DNA of 64,000 bases, taken from Sphaerochaeta sp. (GTDB lineage Bacteria > Spirochaetota > Spirochaetia > Sphaerochaetales > Sphaerochaetaceae). The notes under the pieces are model-generated. The model was not told where the DNA came from. It searched no databases and was given only the letters and a program-made list of their open reading frames with translations. The position numbers and the translations under genes were made by a program. Location of the stretch: contig JAKVPA010000001.1 of NCBI GenBank assembly GCA_022482495.1, positions 186,001-250,000 on the forward strand, written 5' to 3'. Within the stretch, counting starts at the first letter, position 1. Each line of letters starts with the position of its first letter. Of the stretch, positions 45,100-54,004 are shown piece by piece.

Positions 45100-47258
45100 T
45101 ACGCTTTCACCTTTACCGTCGTGGTAAGCTTTTCGCTTTCCTTGTACGGCCTCAGCAGCAGGTACAGGATCAAGGCGACGTTCAGGAAAGCGACGATCGT
45201 GCCGATCCCAAAGTGGCCTTGTCCGAACAACAACCCAAACTGGTAGATGCACAGGCTGATGATGTAGGCGAACACACACTGGTAGCCGACGGCGAACCAG
45301 GTCCACTTGGCGCTGTTCATCTCACGCTTCATGGCGCCGATGGCGGCGAAGCATGGAGCACAGAGCAGGTTGAACACCAGGTAGGAATAGGCGGCAAGCG
45401 GCGTAAACGCGGCCTGAAGCTGACCCCAGATCTCTGCGCCGTTCTCTTCGACTTCACTGAAGCCGTACAGGATGCCGAACGTACCGACGACGTTCTCCTT
45501 GGCGATCAAACCGGTGATGGTAGCCACGGCAGCCTTCCAGTTTCCCCAGCCAAGCGGGCGGAACAGCCAGGCGATCGCATTGCCGATGTAAGCCAGAATG
45601 CTGTGGTCCATCTCCATCTGGTCAAGCATCCGCCACTGGCCATCGACCCCCCCGAAGTATGAGGTGAACCAGACGAGGATCGTGGCAAGGAGAATCACCG
45701 TTCCGGCTTTCTTGATGAAGCTGGAAGCACGTTCCCACGTGGAGCGGAGCACACCGCTGACCGTCGGCCAGTGGTAGGCGGGAAGCTCCATGACGAACGG
45801 GGCGGGATCGCCGCTGAACATCGCCGTCTCCTTCAGCATGATGCCGCTGATGATGATGGCCGCGATTCCAACGAAGTAAGCGCTCGGTGCGACCCAGCTG
45901 GCGCCGCCGAACATGGCGCCCGCGATCAAGGCGATGATGGGCAGTTTCGCGCCACAGGGGATGAACGTCGTGGTCATGATGGTCATTCTGCGGTCACGTT
46001 CGTTCTCAATGGTACGGGAAGCCATGATGCCCGGCACTCCACAACCGCTGCCGATCAACATCGGGATGAACGATTTGCCGGACAGTCCGAACTTGCGGAA
46101 GATACGGTCAAGGATGAACGCGATGCGCGCCATGTACCCGCACTGTTCCAGGAATGCCAGGAACAGGAACAGGACGATCATCTGCGGGACGAAGCCGAGG
46201 ACGGCTCCAACACCGCTGACGATGCCGTCGACCAAAAGGCCCTGCAGCCACGCGGCCACGCCCGTGTTTTCCAGCAAGCCTGCCAAGCCAGGAATGATCC
46301 ATTCACCAAACAACGTGTCATTGACTCAGTCGGTCAGCAGACTTCCCACCGTGGTGATGGAAACGTAGTACACCAGCCACATCACCGCGGCGAAGATCGG
46401 GATTGCCAGCCAGCGGTTGGTCACCACCCGGTCGATCTTGTCGCTTGTCGTCATGCTGGGCTGGTGCCGCTTGATGTAGCATCCCCCGATGATCTGCGCG
46501 ACGACGGCGTACCGCTCGCTGGTGATGATGCTCTTGGCATCGTCATCCATCTCTTTCTCACAGGCGGCGATGTCTTTCTCAATATGGGCGATCAATTCCG
46601 GCTGGAGCTTCAGCGAATCCATCACCTTCTCATCGCGCTCGAACAGCTTGATGGCGAACCAGCGCTGCTGGTTCTCGGGAAGGGCGTGCACCGTCGCTTC
46701 CTCGATGTGGGCGATGGCATGTTCCACACTGCCGGAGAAGGTATGCCGGGGAACGGGAAGTTTGCCGGAGCGTGCCATTTCGATGGCTTTTTCCGTCGCT
46801 TCCTTCAACCCCGTCTCCTTCAATGCGGAAATGGCGACCACCGGGCAGCCAAGATCCTCTGAGAGATGGTGCAGATCCAGTTTGTCCCCCTGCTTTTCCA
46901 CCAGGTCGGACATGTTGACGGCGCAGACCATCGGGATGCCGAGTTCCAGAAGCTGGGTGGTGAGGAACAGGTTCCGTTCCAGGTTGGTGCCATCAATGAT
47001 GTTGATGATGGCGTTGGGCCGCTCTCCGATCAAATAGTTCCGCGCAACCACTTCCTCAAGGGTATACGGCGAGAGGGAATAAATGCCGGGAAGGTCCGTG
47101 ATGATCACGTCCTTGTGCCCCTTCAGGCCACCTTCCTTCTTCTCCACCGTAACGCCGGGCCAGTTTCCCACGTACTGGTTGGAACCGGTCAGCGCGTTGA
47201 ACAATGTCGTCTTACCGGAGTTCGGGTTTCCGGCAAGCGCAATCCGTATCTTATCCAT
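45099..47258 (-). pseudogene. feoB: Ferrous-iron transporter FeoB, in-frame TGA at codon 311
   Basis: 719-codon Fe2+ transporter with N-terminal G domain (G-N-P-N-S-G-K-T-T near residue 9), a helical spacer and the polytopic membrane domain. A TGA at 46326-46328 interrupts S-L-L-T-D-[stop]-V-N-D-T-L-F-G-E-W, at a position where FeoB proteins usually have Trp (TGG to TGA). The frame is otherwise intact. The start at 47258 has AAGGAG upstream, preferred to 47276. Either a real nonsense mutation, a base-call error, or low-level read-through; other genes here use TGA as a normal stop. Confidence 0.9.
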
Positions 47259-47272
47259 CTCTATCTCCTTGC

Positions 47273-47494
47273 TCATTCAACTTCGATGTTCTGAGAGTCA
47301 CCCTTACGCAGGGAAAGCTCATACCCACGCACCGTCAACTCAACCGGATCACCCAGCGGGGCGACTTTCCTGATGTACAGCTTCGCTCCCTTGATGATCC
47401 CCATGTCCATGATGCGCTGCTTCAGCGCACCTTCCCCGTGGATCTTCACCACGGTGACCGTTTCTCCTACCTTCACATCCTTCAGCGTTCTCAT
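47273..47494 (-). CDS. feoA: FeoA protein (second copy)
   Basis: 73-residue SH3-like FeoA protein (D-M-G-I-I-K-G, L-G-D-P-V-E-L-T-V-R-G-Y-x-L-S-L-R). Predicted to bind the FeoB cytoplasmic domain. GAGGGGAG precedes the ATG; it lies 10 bases after the first feoA gene. Confidence 0.92.
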   Translation of the reverse strand: MRTLKDVKVGETVTVVKIHGEGALKQRIMDMGIIKGAKLYIRKVAPLGDPVELTVRGYELSLRKGDSQNIEVE

Positions 47495-47504
47495 GATGCT
47501 CCCC

Positions 47505-47717
47505 TCATACCAATATTTTCGCAGCCAGCTCTTTGTCGATGGCCACCCGTGAGTCCTTCACCTTTACGATCAGATTCCCGGCGTTCTCCGAGATAACCGT
47601 AACGGAATTCCCCGGAACAAACCCAAGCTCTCCGAGAAACGCCCGCGTCTTCGCCTTTCCTCCGACGGTGAGAATGGATTGCTCCTTCCCGATCTCCGCC
47701 AAAACCAATGGCATCAT
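47505..47717 (-). CDS. feoA: FeoA protein (first copy)
   Basis: 70-residue SH3-like FeoA (F-L-G-E-L-G-F-V-P-G-N-S-V-T-V). Tandem ATGs at 47717 and 47714 both follow GGAGG; 47714 gives the more usual spacing. First gene of feoAAB, preceded by an inverted-repeat operator at 47770. Confidence 0.9.
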   Translation of the reverse strand: MMPLVLAEIGKEQSILTVGGKAKTRAFLGELGFVPGNSVTVISENAGNLIVKVKDSRVAIDKELAAKILV

Positions 47718-47769
47718 ACCACCTCCTCCGTGCGGTCAACGAACCGCAGGAATCCTTTGTATTCATTAC

Positions 47770-47787
47770 AGTTAGAAAAACCTAACT
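47770..47787. promoter_or_regulatory. Operator-like inverted repeat upstream of feoA
   Basis: AGTTAG-AAAAAC-CTAACT, an 18-bp inverted repeat with 6-base spacer, lies 53 bases upstream of the feoA start and abuts the stop of the HMA gene. The same GTTAG-N6-CTAAC pattern occurs twice upstream of the HMA gene. It resembles DtxR/IdeR-type iron boxes (TTAGGTTAG...). Confidence 0.65.
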
Positions 47788-48177
47788 TCATTCGCATGAG
47801 AGAACATCCTTTCCGGCATTCCGCACCAAGGCGGAAACCTGGTACCCCAGATTCTCCACCCCAAGACGCAACGTCATATCATCGATGAGCGCCTTCCCCA
47901 GGATTTCGGCGGAACCGTGTTTCAGATCCACACGAGCCCATACTCCGTCGATGCGATCAAGCGAACGCTCGATTTTCCGAGCGCAGTCGTTGCATTTCAT
48001 TCCGGAAATCAACATGGTCCAACGATAGGGATAATGCGAGGGATTCTTGTCAGAAACGGATCCGTCTTCGCGCTCATGGCTGACGGAACCACAACACCCA
48101 TATGCGGCGCGTTTAATGACACTGCATACCGCTACGCTGCAGATGACAAGCAGAACCGCGATCAGCACCGCACTCAT
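47788..48177 (-). CDS. Membrane-anchored heavy-metal-associated (HMA) domain protein
   Basis: 129 residues: N-terminal membrane segment (S-A-V-L-I-A-V-L-L-V-I-C-S-V-A-V-C), a Cys pair in Y-G-C-C-G, a linker, then an HMA domain with M-K-C-N-D-C-A-R-K-I. The C-x-x-C motif suggests a soft-metal or iron-related chaperone. The start at 48177 follows AAAGG. First in the feo array and flanked on both sides by GTTAG-N6-CTAAC sites. Confidence 0.82.
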   Translation of the reverse strand: MSAVLIAVLLVICSVAVCSVIKRAAYGCCGSVSHEREDGSVSDKNPSHYPYRWTMLISGMKCNDCARKIERSLDRIDGVWARVDLKHGSAEILGKALIDDMTLRLGVENLGYQVSALVRNAGKDVLSCE

Positions 48178-48216
48178 CAAACCTTTGACCTCCCGGACTG
48201 GTGGAAAACACCTGGT

Positions 48217-48270
48217 GTTAGACAACCCTAACCACCCAAGAGGTTAGAACAACCTAACCAAGCATGTCAA
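48217..48270 (-). promoter_or_regulatory. Promoter with two GTTAG-N6-CTAAC operators for the HMA-feo array
   Basis: Consensus -35 TTGACA (minus strand, 48265-48270). Operator 1, GGTTAG-AACAAC-CTAACC, at 48242-48259 lies in the spacer and -10 region. Operator 2, GTTAG-ACAACC-CTAAC, is at 48217-48232. Centres are 26 bases apart. Both match the site at 47770. Candidate ligands are the DtxR-like proteins at 44562 or 35940. Confidence 0.7.
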
Positions 48271-48306
48271 TAGGTAAGGTTTTGTTTTTTGTGGAAAGCA
48301 AGCGTT

Positions 48307-48882
48307 TCAGTAGGAAATCGGGGTATTGTCCGGTTCGTCCGGCTGGAGGAATTCGGCGCCGATGCTGACTTTGACCACCTGGTTCATCATCGTGATGTTG
48401 ATCCACACCTTGCGGCCTTTCTTCTCCACCTTCTCGATGACGCCCTGCATGGCCTTCAATGGCCCGGAGATCACCTGGACATGACTGCCGGGGACCAGCC
48501 GCACCTTGCTCAACCCGATGGTTCCGCCATAGGAGAACACCCACTGGGCATAGGCAAGATCACGCCCATACAGCGCATAACCGCCATTTTCGCCATAGCG
48601 GAGGAGGCGTCCGGGGCAATGGCCGTCATAGAGCAGATTCTGGACAAACAAAGGCTCAGCCGTCGTCCTGACCATCAGATAGCCGGGAATCATCGGTTTC
48701 TTCACCTTCTCCCATTTTCCATGATGTTGCAGCAACACGTCTTTCTGCGGGCAGATCGAAAGGAAATCAATGTCTTCGAAATTGCCCATCGTAAACGCCC
48801 TGTTCAAGCGTTTGACGATTTTTATTTCGATGCCGGCTTTGGGCAACGCAATACAATAATAGAAGTCCGTCGCCTGTTCCAT
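48307..48882 (-). CDS. NusG paralogue (LoaP-like processive antiterminator)
   Basis: 191 residues: NGN domain (Y-Y-C-I-A-L, then K-K-P-M-I-P-G-Y-L-M-V) and C-terminal KOW domain (P-G-S-H-V-Q-V-I-S-G-P-L-K-A-M-Q-G). The I-G-L-S-K-V-x-L-V-x-G-S region followed by G-P-L-K is typical of specialised LoaP-type paralogues rather than housekeeping NusG. It heads a 9-kb codirectional array with no terminator hairpin visible before the next gene, as expected for an antiterminator acting on its own long operon; that role is inference. Confidence 0.82.
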   Translation of the reverse strand: MEQATDFYYCIALPKAGIEIKIVKRLNRAFTMGNFEDIDFLSICPQKDVLLQHHGKWEKVKKPMIPGYLMVRTTAEPLFVQNLLYDGHCPGRLLRYGENGGYALYGRDLAYAQWVFSYGGTIGLSKVRLVPGSHVQVISGPLKAMQGVIEKVEKKGRKVWINITMMNQVVKVSIGAEFLQPDEPDNTPISY

Positions 48883-48975
48883 ACACTAGCACTATGCCAT
48901 AGGTCCACAATTCCAACAAGAGGTTTTCATACATAACACATGCTTTATCCCATTTCCTATCGTTCTTGGGCGTGC

Positions 48976-48988
48976 TATACTGCCGATA
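48976..48988 (+). promoter_or_regulatory. Promoter -10 giving a leaderless ACT-protein transcript
   Basis: TATACT (48976-48981) is a near-consensus -10 ending 6 bases before the A of ATG at 48988. Transcription would begin at or next to the start codon, and no Shine-Dalgarno is present. The -35 is weak. Confidence 0.55.
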
Positions 48989-49260
48989 TGCAGAAAGCGA
49001 TACTCAGTGTGGTCGGCAAGGACCGCGTAGGCATTATTGCAGGAATTTGCACCACGTTGGCCAAAGACAACGTGAACATCCTGGAGATTTCCCAGACCAT
49101 CATGGACGGATTCTTCACCATGATGCTGGTCTGTGACACGGACACCAGCACCAAGGAATTCCACGAACTCGCGGCAGAACTGGACGAGGTGGGTGAAAAG
49201 CTCGGCGTCGTCGTCAAGCTCCAGCGCGAAGAAATCTTTGAGAAGATGCAGCGCATATGA
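48988..49260 (+). CDS. ACT-domain protein (UPF0237 type)
   Basis: 90-residue ACT-domain protein ([17 protein letters not shown]), a small amino-acid-sensing or regulatory family. Start at M-Q-K-A-I; a 16-residue upstream extension lacks a start signal. Overlaps the PFL gene by 4 bases, a conserved pairing in many bacteria. Function of the pair is not established. Confidence 0.9.
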   Translation: MQKAILSVVGKDRVGIIAGICTTLAKDNVNILEISQTIMDGFFTMMLVCDTDTSTKEFHELAAELDEVGEKLGVVVKLQREEIFEKMQRI

Positions 49261-50621
49261 TCGACCTCATGGAAGTCAGTGAAACCAACCACATGATCGA
49301 GAAGGAAATGCTCGACGTGCGGACCATTACGATGGGCATCAGTCTGCTTGACTGCGTGGACAGTGATCTGGAAGTGCTGAAGCGAAACATCTACGAGAAG
49401 ATCACCACCACGGCGAAGGACTTGGTCGCCGTCGGGAAACAGATCGAGGATGAGTACGCCATTCCCATCGTCAACAAACGGATCTCCGTCACGCCCATTG
49501 GCCTGATCGGAGGCTCGGCTTGCAAAACGAGTGAGGATTACGCCCAGATCGCCCAAGTGCTGGACAAGGCTGCAGAAGAGGTCGGCGTCAACTTCATCGG
49601 AGGTTTCTCCGCCCTTCCCGCCAAGGGAATGACCAGGAGTGAGGAACTGTTGATCAATGCCATCCCCCAGGCGATGGCGCTTACGGAGCATCTGTGCGCG
49701 TCGGTGAACATCGGCTCAACCCGTACCGGCATCAACATGGACGCCGTCAAGCTGATGGGTGAAATCATCAAGGAAACCGCAGAAGCGACGAAAGATCATG
49801 ACAGCATCGGCTGTTCAAAGCTGGTCGTGCTGTGCAACGCCCCGGATGACAACCCGTTCATGGCTGGGGCGTTCCACGGCGTGACGGAGAGCGACGCGGT
49901 GATCAACGTCGGAGTATCCGGACCGGGGGTGATCAAACAGGCGCTGCAGTGCGTCAAAGGAAAAGACTTCACCACCCTGTGCGAAACGGTCAAACGGACG
50001 GCGTTCAAAGTGACACGTCTAGGACAGTTGGTAGGACAGGAAGCCAGCAAACGGCTTGGCGTTCCGTTCGGCATTTTGGATTTGTCCCTTGCCCCTACTC
50101 CAGCGGTCGGCGATTCCATCGCCGAAATCCTGGAGTCGATGGGCTTGGAGGAAGTCGGGTGCCCCGGCACCACGGCGGCGCTGGCCCTTCTCAACGACCA
50201 GGTGAAGAAAGGCGGAATCATGGCTTCTTCGTCCGTCGGAGGACTGTCCGGCGCGTTCATTCCCGTCAGCGAGGACCATGGCATGATCGCCGCAGCCCAA
50301 AGCGGAGGCCTGAGGATCGAAAAACTTGAGGCGATGACCAGCGTCTGCTCGGTTGGCTTGGATATGATCGCCATACCGGGCGACACGCCGGCGTCGACGA
50401 TCAGCGGCATCATTGCCGACGAGGCCGCCATCGGCATGGTCAACCAGAAGACCACCGCCGTCCGGGTCATTCCGGTAGTTGGCAAACACGTCGGGGATAC
50501 CGCCCAGTTCGGCGGGCTTCTCGGCTATGCTCCCATCATGCCGGTCAATACCAAGTCGTGCAAGGAATTCATTGAGCGTGGCGGCCACATCCCCGCACCG
50601 ATCCACAGTTTCAAGAACTGA
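49257..50621 (+). CDS. PFL-family protein (UPF0210/DUF711)
   Basis: 454-residue protein of the UPF0210 family: E-T-N[20 protein letters not shown] near the N-terminus and [10 protein letters not shown] in the middle. Distantly related in fold to pyruvate formate-lyase-like proteins, but no activity is established. Translationally coupled to the ACT protein, which may be its regulatory subunit. Confidence 0.93.
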   Translation: MIDLMEVSETNHMIEKEMLDVRTITMGISLLDCVDSDLEVLKRNIYEKITTTAKDLVAVGKQIEDEYAIPIVNKRISVTPIGLIGGSACKTSEDYAQIAQVLDKAAEEVGVNFIGGFSALPAKGMTRSEELLINAIPQAMALTEHLCASVNIGSTRTGINMDAVKLMGEIIKETAEATKDHDSIGCSKLVVLCNAPDDNPFMAGAFHGVTESDAVINVGVSGPGVIKQALQCVKGKDFTTLCETVKRTAFKVTRLGQLVGQEASKRLGVPFGILDLSLAPTPAVGDSIAEILESMGLEEVGCPGTTAALALLNDQVKKGGIMASSSVGGLSGAFIPVSEDHGMIAAAQSGGLRIEKLEAMTSVCSVGLDMIAIPGDTPASTISGIIADEAAIGMVNQKTTAVRVIPVVGKHVGDTAQFGGLLGYAPIMPVNTKSCKEFIERGGHIPAPIHSFKN

Positions 50622-50624
50622 GCC

Positions 50625-50810
50625 ATGGTAAAGCGAGGTCACCAAGTCCGTATCGCAACCATCTCGGTGGCAGTAGCGTTCATCCTGTATCTGATCATCG
50701 GTCTGCTGGATGGTCCGACGGGACTCCTGCCCTTTCTTGTCTGTTACGCCGTCTGTTACCTCATCACCTCGGTGATCATCCGCAGAAACGACGATTCAGG
50801 AAATGATTAA
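50625..50810 (+). CDS. Small membrane protein
   Basis: 61 residues: a basic N-terminus, two hydrophobic segments (I-S-V-A-V-A-F-I-L-Y-L-I-I-G-L and L-P-F-L-V-C-Y-A-V-C-Y-L-I) and a charged tail. It starts 3 bases after the PFL stop without a clear ribosome site, so translation would depend on coupling. No family recognised. Confidence 0.55.
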   Translation: MVKRGHQVRIATISVAVAFILYLIIGLLDGPTGLLPFLVCYAVCYLITSVIIRRNDDSGND

Positions 50811-50813
50811 CAC

Positions 50814-50837
50814 GATGGACGCCCAAAGGCGTCCATC
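50814..50837. terminator. Hairpin between convergent genes
   Basis: Perfect 10-bp stem (50814-50823 with 50828-50837) with CAAA loop between the stops of the small membrane protein and the symporter. No strong T-tract either side. Confidence 0.6.
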
Positions 50838-50860
50838 ATTCCTGCAAAGGGAATGTTCCC

Positions 50861-52144
50861 TTATTTCCAATAATCCATATCAATCATTCCCATTTGTTTG
50901 GCGACACAGGTCGTACATGTCAGATCTCCGGTGACATTCAGCGAGGTGCGGCCCATATCCAGGATGGCGTCAATGCCCAAAATCATCGCATAGGCTCCGG
51001 CAATGGCCGTGCCCGCCTCAACTTTCAACCCGATGGATTCCAGAACCATCAACAGCATGATGGCGCCGGCTCCCGGGACTCCCGCCGTACCGATGGACGC
51101 CAGCGTGGCCGTCAGGATGACCGTTCCCATTTGGGAGCCGGTCAGCATGTGCCCGGTGGCGGACAGGCTGATGAAGATGGCGCACACCCCTTCATAGATC
51201 GCCGTTCCATCCATGTTGATCGTCGCCCCCAGCGGAAGGGAGAAACTGTACACTTCTTTGGGAACCCCCAGATTCTTCGCAGCTTCCATGGAAACGGGAA
51301 GCGTTCCATAGGAGGAGCGGGTCACAAGGCCCGTGATGAACGGGTTCTTCGCTTGTCGCCAGAACTTCAACGGATTCAGGCCGAACAGGGCGACCATGCC
51401 CATGTAGATCACAATGATGTGCATCACGTCTCCGACGAGCGCCGTCAGGGTGACCATGCCAAGTGCGCTGAACGCCTTTGCTCCTTGTTTGGCGAAGACA
51501 GAAGCGATCAGGGCGAGCACGCCGATCGGCGCATACTGCATGATGCCGTTGACCATCTTCGTCATGACGGACGAAACCCCGTCAAAGAAGTTGAGCAACG
51601 TCACGCCGGTTTTGCGGACATGCTCGTCCTCGCTGATCTGCAGATAGGAGACACCGATGCCAAACAGGATGGCGAAAAAGATCACCGGAAGCACATCACC
51701 CTTCACCATGGAGTCGAACGGATTGGTCGGCACGATATTCAACAGTGTCTGGCTGACCGATACTTTGGTGGCGCTTTTCGCTGCGGCATCCGCGATGTTG
51801 GTCGCGGCGAGTTTGGCCGATGGACGGAAGATGGATCCCGCAAGAAGGCCGATGCAGACGGCAAAGGCGCTGGTGACCAGATACAATCCCACGACCCTCA
51901 GCCCGATTTTTCCCAGTTTCGCCGGGCTGATCGACGCCGCACCGGTGATCAGGGTGGCGACAATGATGGGCATGACGATCATTTTCAACAAGCGGACGAA
52001 CAAATCACCAAACGGGGCGATCCACAAAATCTTCTCTTTGAAGATGATGCCAAGCAACGCTCCGCCCACAAGCCCGATCAGAATCCGGTACAAGAGGTTG
52101 AACTCAAAGTACCAGCCGAGAAACCGTTTTTTCTTCGTTTCCAT
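50861..52144 (-). CDS. Dicarboxylate/amino-acid:cation symporter (DAACS family)
   Basis: 427-residue GltP/DctA-like transporter. Hallmarks: S-S-Y-G-T-L-P in the re-entrant hairpin 1, N-M-D-G-T in TM7, and a G-V-P-G-A-G hairpin-2 region. Imports dicarboxylates, glutamate/aspartate or neutral amino acids with Na+ or H+; substrate not determined. GGGAGG precedes the ATG. Confidence 0.92.
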   Translation of the reverse strand: METKKKRFLGWYFEFNLLYRILIGLVGGALLGIIFKEKILWIAPFGDLFVRLLKMIVMPIIVATLITGAASISPAKLGKIGLRVVGLYLVTSAFAVCIGLLAGSIFRPSAKLAATNIADAAAKSATKVSVSQTLLNIVPTNPFDSMVKGDVLPVIFFAILFGIGVSYLQISEDEHVRKTGVTLLNFFDGVSSVMTKMVNGIMQYAPIGVLALIASVFAKQGAKAFSALGMVTLTALVGDVMHIIVIYMGMVALFGLNPLKFWRQAKNPFITGLVTRSSYGTLPVSMEAAKNLGVPKEVYSFSLPLGATINMDGTAIYEGVCAIFISLSATGHMLTGSQMGTVILTATLASIGTAGVPGAGAIMLLMVLESIGLKVEAGTAIAGAYAMILGIDAILDMGRTSLNVTGDLTCTTCVAKQMGMIDMDYWK

Positions 52145-52252
52145 GCAATCCCTCCCTCAAACAAAACACCAAACCATTGTAGGAGGGGCTATGGTCAAAC
52201 GCAACCAAAAAAGAAAAGTTTCTTGCTTTCTTCTCAAATTTTCTGATGAATC

Positions 52253-53098
52253 TCAGCCTTTCACCGCTCCGTTGGTCAAACCGGCAATGAAGAAGCGTTG
52301 CAGGAAAATGAACACGATCATCACCGGCAACGTCGCGATGATGCTTGCGCTCATCATGGCGTTCCAGTTGGTGCTGGCTTCGCCCAGGAACGTCATCACC
52401 AGGCCCGGAGCGAGGGTGCGTTTTGCAGTGTCCGTGACCAACGTCATGGAGAACAGGAGATCGTTCCAGCTCCAGACGAATCCGTAGATGGCGATGGATG
52501 TCATGCCGGTGATGGCAAGCGGAAAGATGATCCGCGTCATGATGGTGAGGTTGCCTGCTCCATCCAGCTTGGCGCTTTCGATCAAGGAATCGGGAAGCGC
52601 GTCGAAATATCCTTTCAGCGTCCACGTCCCAACTGGCAAGGTGAACACGACGTAGGAGAACAACAAGGACCAATAACTCCCCAATAATCCGAGACGTTGC
52701 ATCATCAGATAAATGGCAAGCAGAAGAATCGCCTGGGGAAACGCCTGGCTCATCATGAACATTCCCATAATGAACTTCCTTCCGGTATACCGAAACTTGG
52801 AAAAACTGTAGGCGGAGATGGCGCTGACCACTGTTGCGGCGAAACTGCTGGCGAAAGAGACCAGAAGGCTGTTGCGCAGATACCGCATGATCGTCTGGTT
52901 CTTCAGGATGCCGATCAGGTTATCCAACGTCAACGGACCGGTGAAGAAAGAGAGGGTGAATGTCTTGTCCATCGGTTTCAACGCCGTGTTGACCATCCAC
53001 AGAAGCGGAAGGAACACGAATGCTCCGATAAGAATGGCGAAGCACCAGAAAAAGATGCGGAACCCTGCGCTTCGCTGGAACATACCGGCTGGTTTCAT
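52253..53098 (-). CDS. Sugar ABC transporter permease (MalG/UgpE type), second system
   Basis: 281-residue inner-membrane permease with six hydrophobic segments and an EAA loop E-S-A-K-L-D-G-A-G. C-terminus N-G-A-V-K-G. The start at 53098 overlaps the previous permease by 4 bases and has GGAGG upstream; a 58-residue in-frame extension is antisense-like and rejected. Confidence 0.9.
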   Translation of the reverse strand: MKPAGMFQRSAGFRIFFWCFAILIGAFVFLPLLWMVNTALKPMDKTFTLSFFTGPLTLDNLIGILKNQTIMRYLRNSLLVSFASSFAATVVSAISAYSFSKFRYTGRKFIMGMFMMSQAFPQAILLLAIYLMMQRLGLLGSYWSLLFSYVVFTLPVGTWTLKGYFDALPDSLIESAKLDGAGNLTIMTRIIFPLAITGMTSIAIYGFVWSWNDLLFSMTLVTDTAKRTLAPGLVMTFLGEASTNWNAMMSASIIATLPVMIVFIFLQRFFIAGLTNGAVKG

Positions 53099-53979
53099 TT
53101 CGATTCCTCCACCTGTTTCAGGTACACAATATTGAAGACAAGGAGCAGAATCGCCCAGATGGTGCCGATGGTCGCCGCCGTCCCGATCTTCCAGTTCTTG
53201 AACGCCGTCGTATATACCTCCAGGGAGAAGGTCATCGTCGCCCGCGCCGGACCACCTTGGGTCATCGTCCAAGGGATATCGAAGTGTTGCAGGTTTCCGA
53301 TCGCCCCCAGAACCAGCACGATGTTGACGATCTGCCGCATCCCGGGAAGGACGACATGGCGGAACACCTGGATATTGTTTGCGCCATCAATCCTCGCCGC
53401 TTCCACCTGCTCATGGGAAACTCCCTGAAGCCCTCCGAGAAGGAATGCCATGTACCAGGGAAGCATCTGCCAGGCACGGGAGATGATGACGCACAGGAGG
53501 GCCGTTGTTGTCTGGCCCAGCCAGGGGACTCCCTTCTGAATGAGGCCTGTCTTGAGCAACAAGCCATTCAGAATGCCATACTCCCCATTGAAAATCCAAC
53601 TCCACAAAAACCCGATGGCGGTTCCCGGGATGATCCAGTCAACCAGCGTGATGCCACGCAGCGCCTGGGAAGCAAAAAACTGCTCATGCAGGACGATCGC
53701 CCAGATGAACCCCAACACGAACGGAAGCAAGGTGGCCCCCGCGACAAACCACAGGGTCGTCAGCATCGTCTTGAAGAAATAGACATTGAGGAACAGTTTC
53801 CGGTAATTCTCCAAACCGACCCAATTGCTTCCGGGAAACAGCAACGACCGGTCGGTGAACGAAAGCAATACCGCCGAGATGAATGGATAGAGGATGATGG
53901 CGCAAAACACCGCCAAACCCGGGATGACCAACAGGAACCCCACCTGGCCATCTGACAATCTTCCGTGATTCCGCGCCAT
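53095..53979 (-). CDS. Sugar ABC transporter permease (MalF/UgpA type), second system
   Basis: 294-residue permease: N-terminal membrane anchor followed by five more segments; EAA loop E-A-A-R-I-D-G-A-N. GAGGAGAGG precedes the ATG. No ATPase in the operon. It lies between the binding protein gene (25-base gap) and the other permease. Confidence 0.9.
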   Translation of the reverse strand: MARNHGRLSDGQVGFLLVIPGLAVFCAIILYPFISAVLLSFTDRSLLFPGSNWVGLENYRKLFLNVYFFKTMLTTLWFVAGATLLPFVLGFIWAIVLHEQFFASQALRGITLVDWIIPGTAIGFLWSWIFNGEYGILNGLLLKTGLIQKGVPWLGQTTTALLCVIISRAWQMLPWYMAFLLGGLQGVSHEQVEAARIDGANNIQVFRHVVLPGMRQIVNIVLVLGAIGNLQHFDIPWTMTQGGPARATMTFSLEVYTTAFKNWKIGTAATIGTIWAILLLVFNIVYLKQVEESK

Positions 53980-54004
53980 ATCCCCTCTCCTCCTCAGATT
54001 CCCG

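Noticed and set aside
46326-46328. TGA read as Trp by a variant genetic code, or as selenocysteine
   Set aside because: TGA is a normal stop for nrdD, the NusG paralogue, the Nudix gene and others here. The expected residue is Trp rather than Cys, and no selenocysteine-insertion hairpin is evident.
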